From NCBI GenBank assembly GCA_002077045.2, contig KZ111158.1:488210-552209 (forward strand): a stretch of DNA of 64,000 nt. Reading direction: 5' to 3'. Positions within the stretch are counted from its first letter, which is position 1. Every line of letters begins with the position of its first letter. The notes beneath the pieces were generated by a model. That model searched no databases, was not told where the DNA came from, and saw nothing but the letters and a program-made list of their open reading frames with translations. Source of the DNA: Rachicladosporium sp. CCFEE 5018 (lineage: Eukaryota; Ascomycota; Dothideomycetes; Cladosporiales; Cladosporiaceae). Shown here piece by piece: positions 10,898 through 21,786 of the stretch. Both the position numbers and the translations under genes were made by a program.

Positions 10898-12907
10898 GTC
10901 CTCTGGTCCATGGCATAGTGCACTCGCAGGCAGAGAGTGTACAGGAGATGCTGAAGCACGGCGCTGTAGTGGACCCGACTGGATCGTCCGAGCACATCCC
11001 GCTGAATCTGGCGTGTCAGTACGGTTCTGTGGCAATCGTGGACTTGATGCTGAAGTACAAGCCACGCATACTACCAGATGCAGAAGGTCTGTATGCTCAG
11101 CACATCGTCGCTCGCTTCGGACGAAGCAAGCAGATCCTATGCCTGCTAAGAGACTCTGGGGTCGACATGGACCAGGCTGACAAGCTGTATCAATGGACTC
11201 CGATCTTTCATGCCGCGAGCGAAGGTCATCTACACTGTCTGCAACAGCTTCTAGAGTTCCGAGTGAACGCGGTAGTGGAAGACGAGAAGGGCCTGCAAGC
11301 CATGTACTACGCTGCATGGGAAGGGCACCTGGACTGCATGCAGCTGCTTGCGCAAGCCGGCCAAGCACCACAACTGCGTACCTCACAATCTGCCACATCA
11401 AGTTTCGGAGCGCCACCACCGCTGAGTGGAGGAACGCCTTCGATACAAGAGTCTGATCCGGAAATGATCCCGTCCTTGATGCTGCCACCACCCATTATAC
11501 CCTTGCGGCGATACGGCCACAACTTCCTCGACACCACCAAGACCTTCATTCTGCTTTCCTTCGATAACCTCGACAGCGAAGCGATCGAGTTCTACGGTGA
11601 CAGCAAGTATCCGGCCGCCCAGCTTACAATCTCCTCCAAGTCATCCGATCTCATTCCCCGGAACGTGCCCTTGCCCATTCAAGACGACTTCAAAGTCATC
11701 TCCTTCCAGATCGAGAATCTCAACACCTTCAGCATCGACTTCGACATCTTTCCCACTTTGGGCAGTAAAGTCATCGCACGCTCAGCAGCTTCAAGTCGTG
11801 TCTTCACAGACAAGTCCAGCAGCTCCGGCATGTGGCATCTCGAGCTCTTTGATCCGAGGCTTCGAGCTATCGGCCGCATCAACTTCCGCTTCTCTGTCAT
11901 AACACCCTTCCACGGCATCCCCCTCGAAATCACGCACTTCGCCACATACTGGAAGGCGACTAGCCAGCTGGACAATCATCCGAGTAATCTCATCACTGGC
12001 AGCAGTCTGAGTGGTGACTTTCTACGGCTGTTCGTCCAGGTGACCCGCGACGGAGTGCCAGTGCTTTTCCCTGATTGGGCGTTGCCATCAAGTCGGCACG
12101 AGCTAATCAGTCGTTTGACATTCGCGGAATTTGCTGCAGCCGCCGGCGGCGCCGGTCAGGGGCTGGACGCACTAAAGTCTGCGCTCGCTCAATCAATGAC
12201 GCCCGATGATCTACCTTCGCTTCAGCATCATGTGACGAAGGCGTACATCTCGCTTGCCGATGCGCTCACGTTATCACCCGCTGCTGTCAATCTGGAGCTG
12301 CACTTGTGCTATCCGACAAGAGCTATTGAAGAGTCGCTCCAATTGGGTCCCACGCAAAACATCAACATCACAGTGGATGCTGTGCTGAAGGTGGCCTTCG
12401 ATCATGCAAGACATTTGCGGGAGGTTCAGGACAGTCCGTTAGGATCGTTCGTGTTCTCGAGCTACAATGCTGATATATGCATTGCGCTCAATTGGAAGCA
12501 GCCGAATTGTGAGTCATCCATTCATCCACTTCTCTCCTGCAATGTCTGACTATCTTCCAGATCCCGTCCTGCTCTGCAACGAGCTTGGTCTCGATCCCAC
12601 ACAGAGTGCGCAGACGAGCACATCCTCCAGCGTCATCGCCAACTGCGGTCGAACAGATATCTCCATCAAAGAAGCCGTGCGCATCGCCCAGGCCAACAAT
12701 CTGATGGGGCTCATCTGCACGTCCCGGCTGCTCAAGCTAGTACCGGCCTTGATTGACTCGATCAAGGAGGCTGGCCTGGTATTGATTGCCGACTACTCGT
12801 ATGACACTCGGGAGACAAGATCGAGTGTACTGAATCTCCAGCAGAGTGTTGACGGCTTGGTGAAAGGCAATGCGGTGCTGCGGTTCAAAGATACCGTCGA
12901 TCAGTGA
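10898..12907 (+). CDS. NUC-2/Pho81-type CDK inhibitor, 5' part lost in gap
   Basis: The frame opens directly after the gap (first full codon at 10900) and runs to 12508. An intron at 12509-12560 (GTGAGT...TTCCAG, 52 bp) leads to a last exon at 12561-12907. The visible protein of about 650 residues starts in ankyrin repeats (IPLNLACQYGSV, LYQWTPIFHAASEGH, AMYYAAWEGHLDC), followed by a beta-rich middle part and a glycerophosphodiester-phosphodiesterase-like domain whose end includes PVLLCNELG and VLIADYSYD. This order is characteristic of NUC-2/Pho81, the ankyrin inhibitor of the phosphate cyclin-CDK that controls phosphate-starvation genes. The N-terminal SPX domain expected from the family is not seen in the 2 kb before the gap, so it is either in unresolved sequence or lost. 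Confidence 0.85.
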
Positions 12908-13196
12908 GGTCTGATCACCTCAAGGGGACACCCCCGGCGGTTCGGGTCAGTAGGTAATACATCACGGCGGAGGAGGCGAACGGCTTCGAAACATACACAC
13001 AGGCTCCCTTTCAGCCGTTGTTGCGGGAGATATGAAGCTAGGGGGTGGTTTCGGCGCGCATAGTGTCAAGCGCCCTTCAATTCGTATCGAGCTTGCTTCA
13101 AGCCCTCTAGATCGAGCGGCCGAAGTTGCTGCCTGAAAAGCATCGTGAAACCCAACACAACTATTCCGTGCGTCAGCTCTCCATCCTTCTAAGCAA

Positions 13197-13685
13197 TCAA
13201 TTCTGGCTGGACGTGAACGTACTAGCAGGTCCAGCTTCTCTCAGAGCATCCTCAACCGCACCTCGCCCCCAAGATGCCAGTGCCGAAAGACAGAGCAACC
13301 CGCTGAGCGCTACGTTCAGACCAGGCAGATACTTCTCCATCGGTGACCTCTCAGCTTCCACGAGATACAAAGGCTTCTTCCCCTTCCCGATCGCAGCTCC
13401 GATTGGGATGAAGTAGAGGATGCCTATCGTACAGAGCAGACTGCTCAAGCTCAACACAGAGATCAAGGTCTGCCTCGCTGTCGATGATGTGAATATTGCG
13501 AATAAATAGTATATAGCCGCGACGATAGGTACGACTAGATAGACTCGAAGATACAGCTGGCTTCGTGCATTGTCTTGGTCCCTGAGCGAGTTCAACAAGG
13601 CTTCCTGGTGCTCTTCGTCCAGATCAGAGGGCTCGGAGTCCGAGTCGGGATAGGCGAAAGTCCTGCGGAGGCGTGTGGTTGCCAT
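13197..13685 (-). CDS. Conserved fungal membrane protein, three TM helices
   Basis: 162 residues in a single exon starting MATTRLRRTFAYPD. An acidic N-terminus (about 10-40) precedes three hydrophobic segments at about 47-66, 75-97 and 118-137, with a Lys/Gly-rich loop (GKGKKPLY) between the second and third. I recognise the N-terminal pattern as that of a conserved, uncharacterised Pezizomycotina protein and cannot give a function. Its start faces that of SWC4 across 254 bp, so the two probably share a bidirectional promoter. Confidence 0.7.
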   Translation of the reverse strand: MATTRLRRTFAYPDSDSEPSDLDEEHQEALLNSLRDQDNARSQLYLRVYLVVPIVAAIYYLFAIFTSSTARQTLISVLSLSSLLCTIGILYFIPIGAAIGKGKKPLYLVEAERSPMEKYLPGLNVALSGLLCLSALASWGRGAVEDALREAGPASTFTSSQN

Positions 13686-13939
13686 TGTCAGTCTTCTTTT
13701 CGTCGACTTACTATCGACGAGACCATGTACTCATGTATAGGTCAAGTGTAGCGCAAATTGTCCTTTATTAGACTACAAGTGTTGCCTTCACTTCGCGCTA
13801 GCGAACTCCGCAATTCGGTGTTCACGAACTTGTCACAAGCCGCGAACACTCAACCTCGCTTTCATCACTCGGTGATACTGCTCATCAAAAGTGTAATCAA
13901 TTTCGTCGCAAGGGGGTGCGACCAACTCGAGTGGATAAC

Positions 13940-15109
13940 ATGGCAGCAGTTGAGAAGCGACCATCAACTGGAGTGCGCACATTCAAGCGTGCGCGCGTCT
14001 CGCGTCCACCGGCACACTGGGAGCGATCGCAAGCCGGGAACAGGCCAGACTTACCGAGCATCACACACTGGCAAAAGGCCAACACTGAGGCACCATCATT
14101 CGCAAAGTATAATGTCGACCTCGAGGTCCCGGTCTTTGACGATGAGACGTACGAAGCGCATCTCACGGATCCCAACTGGACTCTCGAGGAGACCAGGCAT
14201 CTTGTCAATGTCTACCAGGAAGCAAGCGGGAAGTGGCCAGTGATCATTGACTGGTATGATCGACCCGATCGCACGATGGAGGACCTGAAAGCGCGCTTCT
14301 ACAAGCTACGCGCTATCCTGCTTCAACTCGCCACACCGATCCAGTCAATGGCAGCACCCGAGTACACTCTTTATGAAACCCTCACGAACTTCAATCCACA
14401 GCAAGAGCTCTCGCGCAAACGCCTCGCTGAGAACCTACTGCACCGCAAGAAAGACGAAGCAGACGAGGAAGCGGTCCTCCTAGCCGAGCTCCAGCGCATC
14501 ATGGCCAACCAAGCCTCCCTAGACGAAAGTCGCGAAGACCTCCGCCGCAGACTAGACTACCCCAAAGCGACCTCAAGCAGCTACCAGTACTCTACCTCGC
14601 AAGCCCTCAGCAATCTCTGGCAACAGCTCATCTCCGCCGACCGCATGCGCAAAACCCAGCGTCTTCGCCCTGTCGGTCCTCAATCCGCAATGTCAGTCGA
14701 CGGCACCAATGCACCTGGCCAGACGCCCACCTCCGCCCGCGCCCGCGAGTCAATGACACGCAACTCCCAAGACCCAACATCCGGCAGCGCATCCCGGCTC
14801 TCAGAGCGCGACATGGCCCGCTTCGGCGTCTCGCTTGCTCCAGGCAACGAGAAACTCCCAGCCGGCGTGACATTCGCTTCTGACCGGCTATCGAAACCTC
14901 GCATCGCAAAGAGCACGATCCAGTCTGAAAAGATCGCTGCGATTTTGCAGCATATTGGCGTGCCGGACTTGATTCCTCTGCCTACGCCTGCGGTGATTGA
15001 GGCTTTTGATGGGTTGATGGGAAAGGTGCATGCGCTGCTTGAGATGAGAAAGGTGGCTGAGAAGGAGGAGCAGGAGTTGAGGGTGAGGGAAGCGGAGGCG
15101 GCGCAGTAG
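13940..15109 (+). CDS. SWC4: SWR1/NuA4 complex subunit Swc4 (DMAP1)
   Basis: 389 residues from the first ATG with family similarity; an in-frame GTG at 13916 adds nothing recognisable. The start shows the basic segment RTFKRARVSRPPAHWE, then PSFAKYNVDLEVPVFDDETY and the SANT/Myb-like domain (DPNWTLEETRHLV, then WPVIIDWYD, then MEDLKARFYKLR). A coiled coil (ELSRKRLAENL to REDLRRRLDY) and a C-terminal helical region follow. Swc4/DMAP1 is shared by the SWR1 remodeller, which deposits H2A.Z, and the NuA4 acetyltransferase in the nucleus. Relatives usually carry about 60-80 more residues at the N-terminus. I find no upstream exon for these in the 254 bp before the start, so the protein seems shortened or the first exon is divergent. 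Confidence 0.85.
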   Translation: MAAVEKRPSTGVRTFKRARVSRPPAHWERSQAGNRPDLPSITHWQKANTEAPSFAKYNVDLEVPVFDDETYEAHLTDPNWTLEETRHLVNVYQEASGKWPVIIDWYDRPDRTMEDLKARFYKLRAILLQLATPIQSMAAPEYTLYETLTNFNPQQELSRKRLAENLLHRKKDEADEEAVLLAELQRIMANQASLDESREDLRRRLDYPKATSSSYQYSTSQALSNLWQQLISADRMRKTQRLRPVGPQSAMSVDGTNAPGQTPTSARARESMTRNSQDPTSGSASRLSERDMARFGVSLAPGNEKLPAGVTFASDRLSKPRIAKSTIQSEKIAAILQHIGVPDLIPLPTPAVIEAFDGLMGKVHALLEMRKVAEKEEQELRVREAEAAQ

Positions 15110-15426
15110 GGACGGGAGGTGAGCAGGTTGATGTGGCATCGTCTGGCCATTTGGATTCTTGGTTTAGCAAGGCGCTGGTGGTGTATGGCGTCTATGTACC
15201 TAGTGTCCAAAGCGGCTTATATTTTGTGCCCAGACTGCCTTGCCCCATCCAAGTGGCTCTGCATCGCAGCGCTTCTGGGCTCTCAGAACCGCGGCAGCAA
15301 CCCATGCCACTCCTGAAGTGGATATCGTGCTGTTGTGTCGCCAGTCATGCCGACAGCCGTGCTGTGATCCGCTTGTCCTATCGTTCGCTCTGATCCAAGC
15401 TACGCTCCAATCACCGTCAATGCTCT
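15110..15426. other. Convergent intergenic spacer
   Basis: 317 bp between the converging SWC4 and guanylate kinase genes. It should hold both 3' UTRs; I see nothing else. Confidence 0.6.
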
Positions 15427-16207
15427 TCATTTCACCTCCTCATCCTCCCTCACCCACTCCCGAAACTCCTCCCACGCCTTCTCCAAATCATCATTAATGA
15501 TAATCCGATCATGCGCCCCCTCCGTCTTCGAATACTCAATCTCCTTCTCCGCCTGCTTCAGCCGCCCCACGATAGCCTCCTCCTTATCCGTACCTCGGCC
15601 TCGTAACCGCTGCTCCAGAATCTCCACGCTGGGAGGTTGCAGGAAGACGAAGCGTGCATTGAGGTCCGTTTTGTGGACTTGCTTTACACCCTATTGTGTC
15701 TCCGTCAGCACCTGTCTCTCCAGCCTGTGGGCTAGGGGGAACAGGAAAGCTTACCTCCATCTCAATATCCAACACCACCCTCCTCCCCTCCCCCTCCCCA
15801 TCCTCCCCCTTCTTCCCACCCTCCCGCACCGCTTGGAAACTAGTCCCATACCGATTCCCCCCAAACTGCGCATGCTCAATAAACCCTCCCTCGTCAATCA
15901 TCTTCTCGAACTCCGGTTTCGTCACAAAATGGTACTCTTTCCCATTCTGCTCCGCGCCTCGCGGGGCGCGCGTGGTGTGCGAGATGCTGAAAGTGTAGTC
16001 TTCTGGGTAGGCGGCGAAGAGGCGGGAGAGGAGGGTGGATTTCCCGGAGCCAGAGGGGCCGGAGACTACGAGGGGTCGTTTGGAGGGGGTGGAGGAGGTG
16101 GGGGGCATGGCTGTGAGGAAGCGGGTGAGGACTCGGGGCGGGGCAGTGGATTGAGAGGAACGAACGAGTGTGAGAGTGGAGCGAAGTGGGTGGGAGAGCG
16201 TGCGCAT
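15427..16207 (-). CDS. GUK1: Guanylate kinase
   Basis: Two exons on the minus strand: 16207-15755 and 15690-15427, with an intron at 15691-15754 (GTAAGC...AATAG, 64 bp). The product has 238 residues. The P-loop GPSGSGKS lies at 50-57, followed by the GMP-binding region (SISHTTRAPRGAEQNGKEYHF without its last residue, then EHAQFGGNRYGTS), the VVLDIEMEGVKQV strand and the lid (LRGRGTDKEEAIVGRL). It converts GMP to GDP using ATP. The first 33 residues are rich in Arg, Ser and Thr with no acidic residue, resembling a mitochondrial presequence. A second ATG at codon 34 (MPPTSSTPSKRP) would give the usual cytosolic length, so two forms from alternative starts are possible (inference). Confidence 0.92.
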
Positions 16208-16339
16208 GTACGTCTAGGTACTGTCAGGTAGAATATGACCTGAGCTTGGAGGTGAAGCCAAATTTTAGCTCAGGCGCTTGGCAGAGCAAAGTGAGGTGAC
16301 TTTTGAACATAGAATATCATGTATGTGACTGTACAGTAT

Positions 16340-18406
16340 CTACATAGCCGTCCTTGCGATCTCGTCCACCATAGCCTTGACGTCCGCAAGATCGTTGGGG
16401 TCATTAGGCCGCCACCTGTCTTGAATCTGTTCGTATACCTCTTGCATGCGCGCTCTGCCTTTGCATTGATAGAAAGCTCTCAGCACAGTAGTAGCCATGG
16501 CCGCCGTGATAACGGGAGTACGCCGATCGTAAGAATCGTCCACATCGTCATCAGGAGCAAAATCTTGATCCTCCATCTCCGAGACCCCTTCTGCAGCCTC
16601 GATGTCCGCGAGCGTTCCAACACGAGCGTCAGATTGATGTTCGGGCTCATCTGAAGCCGGCTGCGCAGGAGCAGGTGCCGGCTTCGCCTCCACCATGGCA
16701 TCGAGAAAGTCCTGCCAAAAGCCCTCAAGTGCACTCGGACTCCAAAGCGTCCAAGAGTAGCCGCCGTGCACGCGGAAGCCATAGAAGATGTGGTAATACA
16801 CCGAGCCGAGCATAGGGATGTCAAGCTCTTTGCACTCTTCAACAAGCTCGAGAATCCTGCCCATGTCCCCGGAGTCTCTAGCGTGATGGCGAAGCAATAT
16901 GCGATACGTGCGCGGCGTCGGCGCAATCGGACTCTGTCGCTGAATCTCCTCGCGCTTGTCCACGTCGGCGAAAGATCCGCCGAAGAAGGATGCTTCGTGC
17001 GTTGTGCGGTCTTCACGTAGTTGCTTGCCGGTCTCGTTCAGGAGTCTTGCTAGTTTGCGCTGACCTTGCCAGTGAGTAGGGCCGCGCGTGCCGTACTTTT
17101 CTTCGTGCAGTCGCTTCATGCGCTCGAAGACGTGCTCGGCTGCGGGTGCTTCGCCGGCTTGCAAGAGTGAGCGGATCACACAGTTCATGACTGCGCTGTC
17201 TACGATCTCGCCGGCGTTGACGAGGTTGTTGAAGGCTCGTCGCACTTCGTCGCCATTGCCGCGCATGCCTGCGTAGTAGATTTGCGTGATTCGGAAGTAC
17301 CTGTCCAGTACAAGCTTGCGGGCGCGGAGTTCGTTGAAGATAGTGTCGGCGAGAGCGAAGCGGCCGGCTTTGATCGCGATGTAGAACAGGATATTGAACG
17401 TAACGTGATTTGCTTCGATTCCTTTCTGCTCCATGCGCATCCATAGCTCTACAGCGGCCTTGACTTCCTCGGTCGTGATGTGTCTCGAACCCCTGCCGGT
17501 GAAATTGATGGCTGTGCTCCATTGAAGAACCTCCATGTTGATGTCTTCAGCGACGCATTCCTCCAGGAGTGTAAGATATGGATTTCTGGGCACCTTTGCG
17601 TTTGCCCAGGTGAACTCGACGAAAACAAGGTGTGCGAAGAGCGCTCGGAGCTCTTTGTCGCTGAGATACCTGGGTCGAGGCGTTGGCAGGCGCCGGTAGT
17701 TCTCCCAGATTTGATAGACTTGAATCGTCCCAGGTTCGCGGAGCAGGCGGCGGCGCAGCCTTTCTAGCTCGCGTTTGGCAGGAACATGCGCGGCACCTTT
17801 CAGCTGCAGCACTTTGCGCGACGCATATGGCGGGCTGTCCTCTTGCTCTGCTGTGAGCACTAGTCGAGGCGCGAGTGGATAGTCCTGCTTCGTTGTCGTT
17901 GGCGGGCTTTGCAGTCCGAATTTGGGCTTGTCCCACATGTCCGAGGGCAGGCCATACGTATTGACTAGGTCGAGGTACTCGTCCTTCGTGATTGTCGGCT
18001 CTGTGTCATTGTCGTCCACAACCACGGCAGCTGCTGATGCAGGCTCTGCTCGTGGTCGCGTGGTCGAGAAGCATCTCTTGCTCTTGCCACGCTGAGCCTC
18101 GCTTCCAAAGTACCATCGTCGAGCGGCTACTTGACTAGCACTGTGCTGGTCCGCGCTCCTTTTATGGCTACCACAGCTCCCCGCCGCTACTAATCCCCCA
18201 ATGAAGATCTCCTCGAAGCTCTTCTCCCTCACGGGTCGCCGCCTGACCGCCTCGCCCGCATCAAATCTTCTCGCATCATGCTGTGTCTTGTCGTCGCCGC
18301 TCCGCCGCCGCAGGAAACGCTCTGTCCTCGATGTGCATACGCCCACTAGCGTCCTTGATGCAGCGAGTGTGATCTGTGGTCGAATGTGGGAGCCGAGGAG
18401 GGACAT
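16340..18406 (-). CDS. Mitochondrial pentatricopeptide-repeat protein
   Basis: 688 residues in one exon. The N-terminus is Arg-rich and poor in acidic residues, as expected of a mitochondrial presequence, with RCFSTT around residue 110. The middle (about 270-430) shows helix pairs typical of PPR motifs, for example VTFNILFYIAIKAGRFALAD and AVMNCVIRSLLQAGEAPAAE, followed by TYRILLRHHARDSGDMGRIL. The C-terminus has an acidic linker and one more PPR-like unit. PPR proteins bind organellar RNA for processing or translation; the target cannot be told from sequence. It is transcribed divergently from the mitoribosomal gene mS23, which fits a shared mitochondrial role. Confidence 0.8.
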   Translation of the reverse strand: MSLLGSHIRPQITLAASRTLVGVCTSRTERFLRRRSGDDKTQHDARRFDAGEAVRRRPVREKSFEEIFIGGLVAAGSCGSHKRSADQHSASQVAARRWYFGSEAQRGKSKRCFSTTRPRAEPASAAAVVVDDNDTEPTITKDEYLDLVNTYGLPSDMWDKPKFGLQSPPTTTKQDYPLAPRLVLTAEQEDSPPYASRKVLQLKGAAHVPAKRELERLRRRLLREPGTIQVYQIWENYRRLPTPRPRYLSDKELRALFAHLVFVEFTWANAKVPRNPYLTLLEECVAEDINMEVLQWSTAINFTGRGSRHITTEEVKAAVELWMRMEQKGIEANHVTFNILFYIAIKAGRFALADTIFNELRARKLVLDRYFRITQIYYAGMRGNGDEVRRAFNNLVNAGEIVDSAVMNCVIRSLLQAGEAPAAEHVFERMKRLHEEKYGTRGPTHWQGQRKLARLLNETGKQLREDRTTHEASFFGGSFADVDKREEIQRQSPIAPTPRTYRILLRHHARDSGDMGRILELVEECKELDIPMLGSVYYHIFYGFRVHGGYSWTLWSPSALEGFWQDFLDAMVEAKPAPAPAQPASDEPEHQSDARVGTLADIEAAEGVSEMEDQDFAPDDDVDDSYDRRTPVITAAMATTVLRAFYQCKGRARMQEVYEQIQDRWRPNDPNDLADVKAMVDEIARTAM

Positions 18407-18757
18407 GAAGCGCCGGACATGGTGTACCAGGACTCAAGGGCATTGCAGCAGCATTGTAATGTCGTAGGCTGCTACGAATGCCTAGTCGCGTGATGTTCTG
18501 GATGCTGTAGATGGCCGCCAATGGTAAGGTCGATATGCCAAGACATTGAAAAGCTCCCCCGAACTCCGCTGCTTCGATGGTGGACGAGATCAATGCATGG
18601 TTATCTGGTACATACATAGGATGATCTGAACTTAGAACTGCTATCCTCATTCAAAGCGATCTTCGGCATCTCAAGGCGATCGCAGAGCTCATCCCACAGG
18701 ACCGCACAACCGGGCTGCGCCATCTCGAGGAGACATTCCCCCGGAAACCCACCCACG
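18407..18757. promoter_or_regulatory. Probable bidirectional promoter, PPR gene and mS23
   Basis: 351 bp between two divergent starts whose products both appear mitochondrial. No specific site is claimed. Confidence 0.45.
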
Positions 18758-19591
18758 ATGGGCCGCTACAACCTCTCCGCCCAACGAGTACACAAGCATG
18801 CCTCCCAACTCCTCGAAGCCAATCGCATATCCGCGCCACCTCCATGGTATGACACAATAGCCACCTTCCCACCTTCAGCCATACTCGTCCGCCCCATTTT
18901 CCAAAGACCAACAGTACGGAAAGGCACAAAAAAGCCCTCGAAGCTCTTCAGTCCAGTCAAGCTAGGCTACGAAGAAGACAGACTACGATGGGAGTACTTC
19001 AATGATCACCCTTGGGAGTTAGCGCGACCTCGAGTAGTGCTGGAGAACGACGGACGGGATCACGAGAAGTGGGACTGGAGTCATGCGTTGTGTCAACCTG
19101 AAACGAGGGACGTGGGCGAGGCTGGCGTGAATGCTTGGATGCGAATGCAGCAGCGTAGTCAAGCGAGTCGACCGCTGAATGGAGAGGCTGTGGTACAAAG
19201 ACAGATGTGGCTTATGAGGCACGAGGACATGAGCGAGGCAAAGGCGTATGATGCTGCGAGGAAGGAGCTCTACCGGGCACGGCATCTGCAGGAGACTGAG
19301 CAAAGAGTTGCGAAAGAGGAGGCACTGCATTATGGTGCGTACTTCGGTAAGTCGCCGCTTGAGGTGGGCATGCAGCTGGAGGACGCGCAATGGGAGAACT
19401 GGAAGGCGTGGGCAGAGAAGGAAACGACAGCTCTCAAGGCTCTGCAGGGAAGCGCATACACTGGAATGGAAGCAGACTCGGCGCTGGATGCGCCTGAGGT
19501 CGCTGAGGAGGAAGTACAGGAGCTTGCTGGGGATGTGCCTGGCAGTCGAGCTGGGCAAAGTGCTAGAGGAGGAGTTGCAGTACATCCATAA
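18758..19591 (+). CDS. RSM25: Mitochondrial small-subunit ribosomal protein mS23 (Rsm25)
   Basis: 277 residues in one exon. The start MGRYNLSAQRVHKHASQLLE, then PPPWYDTIATFPPSAILVRP, is the characteristic N-terminal block of fungal Rsm25/mS23. It is followed by KLGYEEDRLRWEYFNDHPWE and a charged helical C-terminal half with AKAYDAARKELYRARHLQE. The protein is a component of the mitochondrial 37S ribosomal subunit. The last ~40 residues are acidic and low in complexity. Confidence 0.9.
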   Translation: MGRYNLSAQRVHKHASQLLEANRISAPPPWYDTIATFPPSAILVRPIFQRPTVRKGTKKPSKLFSPVKLGYEEDRLRWEYFNDHPWELARPRVVLENDGRDHEKWDWSHALCQPETRDVGEAGVNAWMRMQQRSQASRPLNGEAVVQRQMWLMRHEDMSEAKAYDAARKELYRARHLQETEQRVAKEEALHYGAYFGKSPLEVGMQLEDAQWENWKAWAEKETTALKALQGSAYTGMEADSALDAPEVAEEEVQELAGDVPGSRAGQSARGGVAVHP

Positions 19592-19910
19592 GGTACGTAC
19601 GATCCCAGCACCAATCTCGCACACTACGCTGCCTCTCATCATGCTATCATACGTTGTCTGCGAAACAAATGTTGCGCACGTGATTGCGTCTCGGTCTCGT
19701 GTGCCCGGCTCGGTCCGGGCACGCGTCTCTGCACTTTCACTCGACTTCATCTTACATGCATCAACAAGCGACAAATGCACATCCACTTCGTCGTTCGTCG
19801 CACTTGCTGACCCTTGTAGACCTGGGCTTCGGATCATGTGACCATCGCCTCACTACCCTTGACCGTACCTTCGGCCAGGGGTACTGTCCCATCACGGCGC
19901 GGCTTCGATC
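19592..19910. other. Intergenic, 5' flank of RecQ gene
   Basis: 319 bp between mS23 and the RecQ start. No coding or repeat signal recognised. Confidence 0.5.
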
Positions 19911-21430
19911 ATGCCTGGTCTTCCTGTCAAAAGGCTTGGTCAGACATGGGAGTTGGAGCTGACTTTGCGAAAGGTCTTCGGCAAGACCAGCTTCAGGTGA
20001 GATCGTATCTCCTTCTCCACGTCAGCAGACAACGCTGACTATACGGGAGACCTACCCAGCGAGAAGTCATCGAAGCTGCACTTGAGGGTCACGATGTCTT
20101 CCTCCAAGCTGCCACCAGCTTCGGTAAGAGTCTTTGCTTCCAGCTGCCGGCTATCGTCGACCATGGCATCACAATAGTCATCTCGCCACTGCTGGCCCTA
20201 ATGAACAACCAGATCGCATCACTACGAGCAGCTGGAATCAACGTGGCAACGATCAACAGCACGATCCCATTCTCCGTCAAATCGGCCATCATGGATGATC
20301 TGAAGTGCGGTCACCCTCAGATTCGACTCCTCTACGTTACGCCAGAGTACTGCGCACTTGACAACTTCCGGAAGCACTTGCATATGGTGCATGAGCAACG
20401 AGAATTGGCGAGGATTGCGGTAGACGAGGCTCACTGCATTTCGGAGTGGGGACACGACTTCAGGCCGAGCTTCAAGCAGCTGGACTACTTTCGGAAGGAA
20501 TTTCCAGATGTGCCCATCATATGTTGCACGGCTACTGCGACAAGCCGAGTGCGCGAGGATGTCATCAGTGTGCTTGGTCTAGATCCTGCGAAGATCAAGT
20601 CCTTCACGATGACGACCAGTCGACCGAACTTGCACTTTGAGGTCCGCTTCAAGTGCGATGAAGAGGATCATTACCCAGACTTCCTCGCATGGCTACGAAG
20701 CACCCACGAGCGACGAGCCAGCAACCCTGCACGGTCACAGGAGCTGACACAGCGAGCTGAACGAGCAACGAACGTACCTGGCATCATCTACACCCTTTTC
20801 CGCAAAGACACGGAATCCCTGGCGGCGCGATTGCAGTCTGATGGCATTGGCGCAAAGCCATACCACGCAGGCCTCACGAACGACCAGAAGGATGATCACT
20901 TACAAGGCTGGGTAGCCAACCGCGAAGGTTACGATGTCATCGTTGCCACTACGGCGTTTGGCATGGGCATTGACAAGGAGAACGTGCGCTTCGTCGTGCA
21001 TTGGCAGATCCCCAAGTCGTTCGAAGGCTTCTATCAGGAAGCTGGCCGTGCCGGTCGAGATGGCAAAGCATCGATCTGTATGCTCTACTACAGCCGCGAA
21101 GACCGGGATTGGGCCGCTCTAAACATGCAGCGCGAAATGGAGAAGGAGCAGCAGAAGCGGCAGGGCGCAGCACGGAGTCATCAGGTCACTGCGAACAAGG
21201 TGAAGAGTCTGCAAGCTCTCATAGCGTATTGCGAGAGTACTGGAAGCTGTCGGCACAAGCTCATCTCGCAGTACTTTGATGATGCTGCAGAGGCGCCCTG
21301 CGACTGGGCTTGCGACTTTCACAAGGACCGAAAATTGCTTAAGAAGCGGAAGGACAAGGGACTTGCGAGTGAGGAATGGTGTTCAACGCAACGGCAGACA
21401 GGGGCGTACGGGTATGATGAGTATGATTGA
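19911..21430 (+). CDS. Short RecQ-family DNA helicase
   Basis: Two exons: 19911-19996 and 20050-21430, intron 19997-20049 (GTGAGA...GCTGAC...GGGAG, 53 bp), 488 residues. This splice was chosen over a nearby CAG because it restores the canonical RecQ block FGKTSFRPTQREVIEAAL. Motifs: Walker A as ATSFGKS (Lys55), ISPLLALMNNQIASL, DEAH at 154-157 inside AVDEAHCISEWGHDFRP, TATA, then motifs IV-VI (GIIYTLFRKDTESLAARL, YHAGLTNDQK, VATTAFGMGIDKENVRFVVH, QEAGRAGRDG). A zinc-binding RQC-like part follows (CESTGSCRHKLISQYFDD, then CDWACDFHKDR). No HRDC domain is present, so it belongs to the short RecQ class rather than the Sgs1/BLM type. Its role is 3'-5' DNA unwinding in repair. Confidence 0.9.
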
Positions 21431-21786
21431 TGGCCACGCCGGAGCGCGACGGACTGTAATATCAGTAAAGCATAGACTATGTGATATATGACTTCTGCAC
21501 ATCGTTCTCGTCACGTACTTAGCAGTACTGTCCAGACTGTGTTTGTGGTCCTGAGGCCTCAGATAAGTGACGCCTTGAACGATCAGGCAGCAGTCTCTAG
21601 CGCCTTGGCATCTGCACTTCCACAACATACACGACTTTGACCTCGCGTTCACTCTCAACACCATATCCCCGGCATCACCTCCTTCTCAACACCACATTTG
21701 CATCACCACCCATACACCACCACTTTCACAAACGCCCTCACCTTCACGTTCACAGCACCACTTCACATCACGCCCCGCCCCAACTC
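21431..21786. other. Spacer before the repeat array
   Basis: RecQ 3' flank. From about 21,655 it is rich in CACCAC/TCAC tracts and leads into the array. No gene seen. Confidence 0.5.

Noticed and set aside
14680..15210. 176-codon minus-strand frame opposite SWC4
   Set aside because: Antisense to a well-supported gene, without family features of its own.
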